Shown: positions 16,376 to 23,596 of the stretch, one piece after another
Layout: every line of letters starts with the position of its first letter
How positions within the stretch are numbered: the first letter of the stretch is position 1
Assembly: GCF_946892675.1 (NCBI RefSeq)
Contig: NZ_CAMPOV010000002.1
Span: 248,001-312,000, forward strand
DNA: 64,000 nucleotides
Direction of reading: 5' to 3'
From: Arthrobacter sp. Marseille-P9274
GTDB lineage: Bacteria > Actinomycetota > Actinomycetes > Actinomycetales > Micrococcaceae
Made by a program: the position numbers and the translations under genes
The notes under the pieces: generated by a model
What the model was told of the DNA's origin: nothing
Seen by the model: the letters and a program-made list of their open reading frames with translations, nothing else
Databases searched by the model: none

Positions 16376-18112
16376 TCAGCGGACGGCCGAATGCAGCCCC
16401 GCGCTAGCCTCGTCCGCGCCGGCCGACAGCTCGTTCGCGACCAGGTAGGCCAGCGTCAGTCCGCGGCCGAGTGCGATGCCGCTGTTGTACCCGGTTCCCG
16501 TCGTCGACATCCCGGCCGCAGAGCCCACGGCGTATAGCCCGCCGATTGGGTTACCCTGCCCGTCGAGAGCGTGGCCCTCACCGTCGATGCGTACTCCACT
16601 GGAACCGATTCCGGTCCCCACGAACTTCAGTCGGAGCCCATGGAACGGGCCTTGGGCGATCTCACCCAGCACGGGGTTGGGCATGTTCGTCGGATCGCCG
16701 GCAAACTTGTTGACGTAAGTCACGGTGCCACGCCCGAAGTCCGGATCCTCGCCCTTCCGGGCGTTCTCACTGAAGCGCTCGGCGGTCCGCGACAGCTGCT
16801 CGCCGTCGATGCCGAGCTTCTCCCCCAGCTCCTGGAGGGTCGGCGCAGAAGTCACCCACCCCTCCGGATACTCCCCGCCCGGGGGCGTGGCGGCCAGTCC
16901 GTACTTCTGACGATGCTGGTCGTCCCAGATGAGGAAGAAGGGAAGGTGCCGGTCGGCGGGGTTCAGCGTCTTGGCAACGATGTCGACCCAGTAGGAGTCG
17001 TTACAGTACCGGCTGCCGGTCTCGTCGACGATCATCGAGTGCGGCATCGCATACTCGGGGCCGTAGCCGTAGCCGGTGCCGACCTGGGAACGCCATCCGG
17101 GCAGGATCGGCACAGCCGTCGGCGGAATCTTCGTAATGTCGCCACCCACGGCACGCGCCAGTCGGATTCCATCACCCCGCAGCGTCTCGGGTGCGACGCT
17201 GCCAAAGTCCTCCGGATCCATGCCGAGCATCTCGCGGACCAGCTCGGGGTCCCAGTCGTAGGTGCTCGTGGCCAGGACGACCGGTCCGTCGACCTGGACG
17301 ACGCCGTCGGGCGATTCGGCCCGCACGCCCACCACGGCGCCGGAGGAGTCCGTCAGGAGCTCAACCACGCGGTGCTCGAGCCGGATCTCGATCGACGGTT
17401 CAGCGAGCACACGGGCAAGGAAGGAGGCCACGACGCCGGTACCGAACGTCAGGGGATCCCCATCGGCGGCACCGGCCGCGCCGTGGCTGCCATCCGCAAG
17501 GCCAAACGCCGGCAGGCCCGCATGCCCATGCTTGGACGGCGCGTCATCCTCCACGTAGCTGGCCCGGCGCCCCTTGCCCAGCATTTCGTCGTAGGTCTGC
17601 CCGACCGGGAAGTACGGGCTGTAGCGCAGCCGCTCCCGCCACTCGCCGAGCACGCTGCCATCGATCACCGCGTTGGTGAGGTAGCGGCCCTCCGGCAGGG
17701 CACCTTCCGCTTCATTGTGGTAATCGGCTAGCCCCGGAATCATGGCCCACCGAATGGCGCCGACCTCCTCCCAGTACTTCATAGCCTTGGGCGAGGTCTC
17801 GATCCAGCGCCGCATGGCCACCTCGTCAAGCACCTCCGGCGCGTCGTGCGCAATGTCGCGGATGTACTGCTCGGTAAGGCCCAGGGAATCCCCGATGCCG
17901 TTCCTCTCGGCGACATGGTTGGCACCGGACCACACCTGCCCCCCGGAGTAGGCGGCGGCGCCACCGACCAGATCGGACGCCTCGAGCACGATGGCCCTGC
18001 CGCCACGCAGCGCCACCCCCAACGCAGTGGCCAGGCCGGAGAGGCCGGCCCCGACGACTACGACAGGCTCACTACCGTTCGGTAGCGACTTACGGTCCGC
18101 ATCAACCATCAT
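16376..18112 (-). CDS. FAD-dependent oxidoreductase (3-ketosteroid dehydrogenase / fumarate-reductase-like)
   Basis: A 578-residue flavoprotein with the FAD dinucleotide motif VVVVGAGLSGLATA (17-30), EASDLVGG after it and the C-terminal GLYAVGSAAG...GYNSGIALGRGLTLAYLVA, as in 3-oxosteroid 1-dehydrogenases and soluble fumarate reductases. It would desaturate or reduce a cyclic ketone or enoate. Two ATGs in tandem (18112, 18109) both fit the GGGAG site. It stands upstream of the Liv importer genes and may head their transcript. The substrate is not a proven steroid. Confidence 0.9.
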   Translation of the reverse strand: MMVDADRKSLPNGSEPVVVVGAGLSGLATALGVALRGGRAIVLEASDLVGGAAAYSGGQVWSGANHVAERNGIGDSLGLTEQYIRDIAHDAPEVLDEVAMRRWIETSPKAMKYWEEVGAIRWAMIPGLADYHNEAEGALPEGRYLTNAVIDGSVLGEWRERLRYSPYFPVGQTYDEMLGKGRRASYVEDDAPSKHGHAGLPAFGLADGSHGAAGAADGDPLTFGTGVVASFLARVLAEPSIEIRLEHRVVELLTDSSGAVVGVRAESPDGVVQVDGPVVLATSTYDWDPELVREMLGMDPEDFGSVAPETLRGDGIRLARAVGGDITKIPPTAVPILPGWRSQVGTGYGYGPEYAMPHSMIVDETGSRYCNDSYWVDIVAKTLNPADRHLPFFLIWDDQHRQKYGLAATPPGGEYPEGWVTSAPTLQELGEKLGIDGEQLSRTAERFSENARKGEDPDFGRGTVTYVNKFAGDPTNMPNPVLGEIAQGPFHGLRLKFVGTGIGSSGVRIDGEGHALDGQGNPIGGLYAVGSAAGMSTTGTGYNSGIALGRGLTLAYLVANELSAGADEASAGLHSAVR

Positions 18113-18132
18113 CGAGCTCCCTTATCTTCGCG

Positions 18133-18180
18133 TGTGACTTTAGTCACTGATAGATAATATGATTATCAGCAATTAGTCAA
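18133..18180 (-). promoter_or_regulatory. promoter with overlapping Crp/GlxR-like site and second palindrome
   Basis: On the minus strand TTGACT (18180-18175), 17 bases and TTATCT (18157-18152) form a likely promoter for the flavoprotein gene. GATAAT-ATG-ATTATC (18153-18167) is a perfect 6-3-6 inverted repeat lying on the spacer and -10 box. TGTGACTTTAGTCACT (18133-18148), one base from the TGTGA-N6-TCACA Crp/GlxR half-site pattern, covers the predicted start site. Both sites are placed to repress. Confidence 0.5.
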
Positions 18181-18668
18181 GGGTGAAGTTTTTGCCCGGA
18201 GACTCCCAACGCTGGTGAGCCGTGTTTTGGGGGTCCGGAACGGACACGGGAGATCGCCGCAGGGATGCTCGGACGGGCACAGCGACATGATCGCCGGGAT
18301 CTGCCGAAGGCGATGTCCGTGATTGGCGCATGGGCCGCGCTCGTCAGGAATTCGTGCACGTCAGGCGCCCAGCGGGTCGGCAGCCCTCCCCGCATTGACA
18401 GTCGCGGGAGCCAATGACGCATGGGTTTAGCTCATGGTCGGAGGACGATCGGGACGAGGCGATGCCGGCAGGGTCGCCGGCCTGCTCCCAGTTCCACGTC
18501 GACGGTACGGAACCCTCCCGTTACGTATAAGCGGTGGCAATACCACCCGAGGTTATGAGGTCGCGTGGTATCGCCGACGGAGGCCGGGCAGGCAGACGCG
18601 GCCGCAACTCGCTGCCGCGGACACGGTCCTCAGTCGCTCGCTCCGGGTGCACCTTCGACCGGGGCGCA
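18181..18668. other. 488-base interval without a recognisable gene
   Basis: I see no supported gene. Open frames of about 80-110 codons exist on both strands but have no ribosome-binding site or family resemblance. An imperfect inverted repeat (18536-18546 with 18565-18575) could end transcription of the flavin-binding protein gene that stops at 18669. Decayed sequence is possible. Confidence 0.5.
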
Positions 18669-19175
18669 TCACGGCTTGCGGGTGGTACCGCCCCGACCGT
18701 TTCCCGGCATCTTGTTCGAGTCGTGGCTCACGACCACCGCAGTCGGATGGAACTGGATGACGACCCGCTTCGCACTGTCCAGCAGTCTGATGAAGCTTTC
18801 GGGGTCTTCCGGCTGGTGCCTTGCCGCAAACACTTCAAGGAACCTCGCTTTGATGAGGGGGTCGCGGTGAATGATGGCCGTCCCCCGCATGGACAGCATG
18901 CGGCGTCCGGGAAGATTGGTGCCTGCGTTGGAGATCACCAGACTGACCCGCGGATCCTTGTCGATGCCGCGTACATGCCCCCGGCCTTCCACGGCCGTAA
19001 CCCAGAAGGACCCGTCGTATTCGACGTAACTCATGACGACGCCGCTGGCCCACCCGTCTTCGTTCGTGAAAACGAACGTGCATTCGGACTGCGACCTGAT
19101 CAGCTCGGCCTGGCTGTCCTTGTCCAGGCCGAGGCCCCGCAGGTCTTCGAGGTTGTCTACTCCGGTCTTTGGCAT
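18669..19175 (-). CDS. pyridoxamine 5'-phosphate oxidase-family (flavin/F420-binding) protein
   Basis: A 168-residue split-barrel flavoprotein of the PNPOx superfamily. LRSQSE-like strand then VVMSYVEYDGSFWVTAVEGRGHVRGIDKDPRVSLVI is typical, and GRRMLSMRGTAIIH follows. Members reduce unsaturated or cyclic compounds with FMN or F420, or bind haem. The start at 19175 has GAGGAG that overlaps the stop of the amidohydrolase gene, so translation is coupled; a longer frame to 19229 lies in that gene. Confidence 0.85.
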   Translation of the reverse strand: MPKTGVDNLEDLRGLGLDKDSQAELIRSQSECTFVFTNEDGWASGVVMSYVEYDGSFWVTAVEGRGHVRGIDKDPRVSLVISNAGTNLPGRRMLSMRGTAIIHRDPLIKARFLEVFAARHQPEDPESFIRLLDSAKRVVIQFHPTAVVVSHDSNKMPGNGRGGTTRKP

Positions 19176-19185
19176 GTCCTGCTCC

Positions 19186-19992
19186 TCAATTGGGCGACAG
19201 CTGCAGCAATCGGGCAAGGTTACAGCCAAGCACCTGCCGGGTCTCCTCGTCGGTCAGGCCAAGCCCGTGAATGGCGGCAATCTCCTCGCCGGGGTTGGTC
19301 ATCGGCCAGTCGGACCCGAAGACTATCCTTTCGGCTCCGTGGTTGCGGATCAGCCTACGGACCCGGTCCGGCGCGAGAGTGGTCAGCGTGGGCGGCCAGG
19401 ACGTTTCCAGGATGACGTCGGCACCGGAGAGCATCTCCTCGGCGTCATCGAGGATCTTGTAGCCGCCGAAATGGCAGGCCATCAAGGTCAGGTCGGGGAA
19501 CTGCCGCGCGATGTCGGCAATCATCTTGGGACTCGACAGCGCGTTGGTCCGCGCGTCCCCTCCTTGGCCAACGTGGGTGATGACGGAGATTTCCGACCCG
19601 AAGGCGTCCAGGATCCGCCACAACCTCGGATCGTCCAGTGCGAAGTTCTGGAACAGCGGATGCAGTTTCACGGTCCGGATCCCGTGGCGGCGCAGGCTCG
19701 CCATGTTCTCTTCGAGCGGAAGGTCCACGTGGACCGTGCCCACCGGGTGCCGCCGCCCGCTGGCCAGACCGGCTACGAAGCGGTTGACGGAGTCCACGTG
19801 CCGCGCTTCGTTGGCGATCCCCAGGCAGCAACTTGCCTGGACACCATGGGCATCCATCGCCGCGTCGAGCCCGGCCACCGTGCCGTTCCCCCGCGGCTCC
19901 AGGCCCGGCACCGGGTTGGAGTTCAATGCCAGACCGGCAATCTTGTCGGGCCAAACGTGGGTGTGCGCATCGATGATGAGTTCGGGTTTCAT
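19186..19992 (-). CDS. amidohydrolase-family metal-dependent hydrolase (ACMSD-like)
   Basis: A 268-residue TIM-barrel hydrolase or decarboxylase: DAHTHVWP (metal HxH, about 8-15), VKLHPLFQ, MACHFGGY and a late FGSDWPMTNPGEE with the catalytic Asp. This is the amidohydrolase-2 group that includes aminocarboxymuconate-semialdehyde and gamma-resorcylate decarboxylases and lactonases. It overlaps the acyl-CoA dehydrogenase gene by ATGA. It may decarboxylate or hydrolyse a ring-derived intermediate. Confidence 0.9.
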   Translation of the reverse strand: MKPELIIDAHTHVWPDKIAGLALNSNPVPGLEPRGNGTVAGLDAAMDAHGVQASCCLGIANEARHVDSVNRFVAGLASGRRHPVGTVHVDLPLEENMASLRRHGIRTVKLHPLFQNFALDDPRLWRILDAFGSEISVITHVGQGGDARTNALSSPKMIADIARQFPDLTLMACHFGGYKILDDAEEMLSGADVILETSWPPTLTTLAPDRVRRLIRNHGAERIVFGSDWPMTNPGEEIAAIHGLGLTDEETRQVLGCNLARLLQLSPN

Positions 19993-21170
19993 TTCGCCAC
20001 TTTCTGCAAACGCCGGGCCAGCGAGTCGAGCAACACCTCGGTGGAACCCTCGTAGATGCGCAACGGCCGGGCATTGCGGTAGAGGCGTTCGATCTTGGAA
20101 CCCCGCACCAGTCCGAAGCGGCCCATGACCTGCACCGCACGGTCCACTACGCGGCCAGCGGTCTCGGTGGCACTGATTTTGGCCATGGAGGAAAAGTCCA
20201 GGTGGCCCAGCGGATCGGTGCGGGCCAGCGCGGCCGCGCGGTAGGCCATCGATCGTGCGGTCTCAACCTCCGTCCAGGACAGCGCCAGCGACTGGGCGAC
20301 CGGTCCCAGTTCGATCAGCGGGGCACCGAACTGAGTGCGGTTTTGCGCGTGCTTCAGGGCTTCGTCGAGTGCAGCCTGGGCCAACCCGACGGCGGAACCC
20401 GCCACCGACACCCGGAAGACGGCCAGTGCCTGGAGCATCAGCGAGAATGCCTTCCCCGGGATACCGAGGCGGTGGCTGGCCGGGACCACGACGTCGTCGA
20501 ACTCCAGTTCACCGAGGATGTGCGGCGCAATCAGGTCGTCTCCGGCGCGGGCGGTCAAGCCCTGGGCGTCCGCCGGAACCAGCACCATGGAGTATCCGTC
20601 GCCTTCTCGCCCCAGCACGCAGTAGAAGGAGGCGGCGCCGCCGTTGGTGATGAAGGACTTGCGGCCTCGGACCCGAAGGCCCCCGGCGACCTGTTCAATG
20701 GTTGTCTGGACGGCGCGCAGGTCGGAGCCGACTTCCGGTTCGGTGAGGGCGATGGCGGCAATGGCTTGGAGCGACACGACTTTGGGAAGCCACTCCTGCT
20801 TCAGTTCCTCGGTCCCGCCGACAGTAAGTGTGTAGGAACCGATTCCCTGAACGCCAAAGAGCGAATCCAAGTGCGCCGACGAGTACATCAGCGCCTCACG
20901 GATAACAGTGATGGCAAGCGGGTCGAGCGTCTCCGAATGTCCGCCGTACGCCGCCGGCACCACGTGCGCGGCCAGCCCGGAAGCCGCTAGGGCCGAACGC
21001 ATCGGCTCGTAGAGCCCCGAGGACGCGTCGGCCTCGGTGGCCACCGGATCCAGTTCGGCGGCCAGTGCCCGGGCACGCTCCTGAATCTGTTTGTGGCCGT
21101 CGTCCAGGTCAAACCCTCCGCCCACAGTCAGCACGGCAGCATCCATGTCCATCTCCAGCTCAACGCTCAC
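19989..21170 (-). CDS. acyl-CoA dehydrogenase (MCAD-type catalytic Glu)
   Basis: A 393-residue dehydrogenase. ALTEPEVGSDL is the flavin-binding segment and LRIYEGSTEV near the C-terminus carries the standard catalytic glutamate. A GTG at 21170, with GGAAAGAG upstream, is the likely start. It precedes the amidohydrolase (ATGA overlap) and is separated from the next upstream dehydrogenase by a strong hairpin, so it may be separately controlled. Confidence 0.92.
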   Translation of the reverse strand: MSVELEMDMDAAVLTVGGGFDLDDGHKQIQERARALAAELDPVATEADASSGLYEPMRSALAASGLAAHVVPAAYGGHSETLDPLAITVIREALMYSSAHLDSLFGVQGIGSYTLTVGGTEELKQEWLPKVVSLQAIAAIALTEPEVGSDLRAVQTTIEQVAGGLRVRGRKSFITNGGAASFYCVLGREGDGYSMVLVPADAQGLTARAGDDLIAPHILGELEFDDVVVPASHRLGIPGKAFSLMLQALAVFRVSVAGSAVGLAQAALDEALKHAQNRTQFGAPLIELGPVAQSLALSWTEVETARSMAYRAAALARTDPLGHLDFSSMAKISATETAGRVVDRAVQVMGRFGLVRGSKIERLYRNARPLRIYEGSTEVLLDSLARRLQKVAK

Positions 21171-21253
21171 AGCTCTTTCCGCTCCTTCAAAGAATTACAC
21201 CTCTGTCAACATCATTAGCACGACGGTCCGCGAGCCTCGCCGCCCCACTGCAC

Positions 21254-21287
21254 GGCTCCGGCCGCGGTACATACCGCGGCCGGAGCC
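21254..21287 (-). terminator. 16-bp hairpin after the acyl-CoA dehydrogenase gene at 21294
   Basis: Arms 21254-21269 and 21272-21287 pair perfectly around two bases, only six bases past the upstream stop codon. No T tract follows on the minus strand. It likely terminates or attenuates readthrough into the gene starting at 21170. Confidence 0.6.
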
Positions 21288-21293
21288 AGTGCG

Positions 21294-22457
21294 TCAGCGC
21301 CGCTGGTCGAAGCGACGCCCGAGGACCTCCGACACGATGCGGATGCGCTGCATTGACGGCGTGCCGCCGGCGATGGCCCAACCATGGGAATCGCGGTGAA
21401 GCCGCTCGAGTCCATACTCCTCGGTGTAGCCGTTTCCGCCGTGCACCTGGATCGCCAGGTCGGTGACCTTCTTCGCCATCTCGTTGGCGGTGCACTTGGC
21501 CAGCGATACCTGCAGCGGGTCCGGAATCCCGTTCTCACCGCTGTGGGCAGCCCGCTCCACCAGCAGTCGCGCCGCCTCGACCTGAAGCACCATGTCGGCG
21601 ACCGACATCTGGATCGACTGGAATTCCACCAGATGCTTGCCGAACTGTTCCCGTTCCTGGATGTAAGCCAGCGTCTTGTCCAACGCCGCCTGTCCGATCG
21701 CCAGGGACATGGTGGCATTTCCCATCCGCTCGATCGAGAACGCCCCGAAGAGCGAACTGAACTTCCCGGCCGGCACCACGACGTTCTCCTTCGGCACGAG
21801 CACGTCGTCGAAGATGACGTCCGCGGACGGGATGCCTCGGAAGCCCATCAGCCGCTCAGGTACGCCGAAGCTGACCCCGGACATGGTTTTGTCCACGACG
21901 ATGGCGCCGATCCCCTTGGCCCCGGGCGCGTCGGAGAGTCGTGCGTAGACCAGATAGTGGTCCGCCTCTCCGCCGTTGGAGATCCAGCGCTTGGCGCCGT
22001 TGAGGACGTAGCCATCGTCCCCGACCGGTCGCGCGGTGGTCCTGGCGTCGGTCGCGGCAGAGCCGGCGTCCGGTTCCGAGATGGCCACCGCCATGGTCTT
22101 GTCACCGGTGATGATGTTCGGTAACAGCCGCTCGCGCTGTTCCTCCGTGCCCAGGTGATTGATCACCTGGGCAGGACCCGTATTCGACTCGAAGATCTGG
22201 AAGGCCGCCGGCCGGCAGACTTTTGCGAATTCCTCGATCACCGCGAGCGCTTGAGATAACGGCGCGCCGGCACCGCCAAAGCGTTCCGGGTGCGCGATGC
22301 CAAGGAACCCGAGGTCTCCGAGCCGCTTGCGCTCGGCCAAGGATATCGGCGTCCTTGTTACATCCAATTCCTCGGCCATCGGCGCGTAGACCTCTTCGGC
22401 CACTTGGGCCGCCAGCTTACGGGTTTCGGCATGCTCATCAACAACGGAAACCGTCAC
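21294..22457 (-). CDS. acyl-CoA dehydrogenase (IVD-type catalytic Glu)
   Basis: A 387-residue acyl-CoA dehydrogenase: AISEPDAGSAATD near 125 and RWISNGGEADHY near 157. The C-terminal motif reads AIAGGTPSMQRI, so the MCAD-type glutamate is replaced by Gly. E243 in FSIERMGNA matches the glutamate of isovaleryl-CoA dehydrogenases. I choose the GTG at 22457 because GGAGG lies eight bases upstream; a TTG at 22472 would overlap that site. It may act on a branched or ring-carrying acyl-CoA. Confidence 0.9.
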   Translation of the reverse strand: MTVSVVDEHAETRKLAAQVAEEVYAPMAEELDVTRTPISLAERKRLGDLGFLGIAHPERFGGAGAPLSQALAVIEEFAKVCRPAAFQIFESNTGPAQVINHLGTEEQRERLLPNIITGDKTMAVAISEPDAGSAATDARTTARPVGDDGYVLNGAKRWISNGGEADHYLVYARLSDAPGAKGIGAIVVDKTMSGVSFGVPERLMGFRGIPSADVIFDDVLVPKENVVVPAGKFSSLFGAFSIERMGNATMSLAIGQAALDKTLAYIQEREQFGKHLVEFQSIQMSVADMVLQVEAARLLVERAAHSGENGIPDPLQVSLAKCTANEMAKKVTDLAIQVHGGNGYTEEYGLERLHRDSHGWAIAGGTPSMQRIRIVSEVLGRRFDQRR

Positions 22458-22591
22458 GGCCCCCACCTCCAATTACATCGATCCATGGGCAACGCCCTGG
22501 AAGGGCTCTTCAACCTCGGGAATCCGGCTCTGCAGTGTCGCTGGACCAGAATCTAAGTGTCTGTTGTATTCATTATCCTAGATTTTAGTAG

Positions 22592-22629
22592 GAAAGGAAA
22601 GCCCCCTTCCTGCAAAAGCGAAAAGGGGC
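22592..22629 (-). terminator. terminator after the BadI/MenB-like gene
   Basis: On the minus strand GCCCCTT pairs with AAGGGGGC across a 13-base loop, followed by TTTCCTTTCCT. It lies seven bases after the stop of the crotonase gene at 22636. Confidence 0.55.
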
Positions 22630-22635
22630 CCTGGG

Positions 22636-23424
22636 TCAGGCTGAGCCCACGGAGCCCGCGGTGGCGCGGAAGCGCGGCTTACGCTTCTCCATGAACGCTT
22701 GCGCCCCCTCTCGCATGTCGTCGCTGCCGATCGCCTGGATAAGGGATTCAAGACCCGCCTGCATGTTGTCCTTCGAGGCATTCCACCACATGTTGGAGCT
22801 CACCTTTGCGATCTCCAGGTAGCGCGGGCTGAGTTCGTGGATCTCGGCGAGCCAGCGGTCCACGCCCTCCTCGAGCAGCCCGTCCGGAACGACTTCGTTG
22901 ATCAGGCCCATCGCATAGGCCTGCTCAGCCGTGTACCGCCGGCACATGAAGGACATTTCCTTACTGCGCTTCTCTCCGATCTGGACGGCGGCGAGATTGG
23001 TGGCACCGAGCACCGGCGCCGAGCCCACCTTCGGCCCGGTTTGTCCGAAAGTCGAACCCTGGGTAGCAATGGCGAAGTCGCAGGCAATGACCAACTCGTT
23101 GCCGCCGCCGGCCGCTGCTCCGTCCACCGCGGCGATGACGGGGCGCGGGCACGCCCGAATGGCATCCACGAGACGCAGCGAGGTCGTGAACAGTTCGCGC
23201 AACTCCTCCGGGTCGGGGTCGCTCAACTGGCCGAGAGCACCCCCGGCGCAGAACGATCCCCCGCTGCCCGTGATGACCACGGCCTCCGCCCTGAAGGCGG
23301 ACTGCAACCCATCGATCATGGCCTTGGCCATTTCCAGGTCGTAGGCATTCCGCCGCTCCGGACGCTCAAGCCTAATGCGGACAACGCTTCCATCGTCCTT
23401 CACACTGACTCCGACTGACGACAT
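22636..23424 (-). CDS. crotonase of the MenB / BadI (2-ketocyclohexanecarboxyl-CoA hydrolase) type
   Basis: A 262-residue crotonase. FGQTGPKVGS (126-135), the FMCRRYTAEQAYAMGLINEVVP block and the late FMEKRKPRF place it with naphthoate synthase MenB and the ring-opening hydrolase BadI rather than with ordinary hydratases. At 137, where MenB and BadI carry Asp two residues after the conserved Ser, this protein has Pro (S-A-P), so chemistry may differ. No other menaquinone gene is near, so a Claisen-type ring cleavage in the catabolic pathway is favoured. The ATG at 23424 follows GGAG; it reads divergently from the gene at 23597. Confidence 0.85.
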   Translation of the reverse strand: MSSVGVSVKDDGSVVRIRLERPERRNAYDLEMAKAMIDGLQSAFRAEAVVITGSGGSFCAGGALGQLSDPDPEELRELFTTSLRLVDAIRACPRPVIAAVDGAAAGGGNELVIACDFAIATQGSTFGQTGPKVGSAPVLGATNLAAVQIGEKRSKEMSFMCRRYTAEQAYAMGLINEVVPDGLLEEGVDRWLAEIHELSPRYLEIAKVSSNMWWNASKDNMQAGLESLIQAIGSDDMREGAQAFMEKRKPRFRATAGSVGSA

Positions 23425-23493
23425 GTCAACTCCAAACGTTAGGTAGGCCCGAGCCCCTGCAATGCACCCCCCTCGAGACGGGTCCATGAAGAG

Positions 23494-23507
23494 TCTATGC
23501 ACATAGA
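23494..23507. promoter_or_regulatory. operator-like palindrome in the divergent intergenic region
   Basis: TCTATG-CA-CATAGA is a perfect 6-2-6 inverted repeat midway between two divergent operons (starts at 23424 and 23597). It is a good candidate for one regulator controlling both. No regulator gene lies beside it. Confidence 0.45.
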
Positions 23508-23561
23508 TTGCGATCCAGCTCGGTTTCGACGGTTAAGCAAGGCACTCAGCAGCCTCCCGCC

Positions 23562-23590
23562 TTGACCCGGCTTCGAGCGCGATCTAAGTT
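23562..23590 (+). promoter_or_regulatory. predicted promoter of a leaderless transcript
   Basis: TTGACC (23562-23567), a 17-base spacer and TAAGTT (23585-23590) form a good promoter. Only six bases separate the -10 box from the ATG at 23597 and there is no ribosome-binding site, so the mRNA should start at or very near the ATG, as many actinobacterial transcripts do. Confidence 0.6.
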
Positions 23591-23596
23591 AACTAT

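Noticed and set aside
16376-18112. Assigning the flavoprotein as a true 3-ketosteroid delta1-dehydrogenase
   Set aside because: The fold fits, but no other steroid genes or KstR-type operators are present and the catalytic residues could not be aligned with certainty.
18177-18422. An 81-codon minus-strand frame as a transposase remnant
   Set aside because: No transposase motif, terminal repeat or target duplication could be seen.
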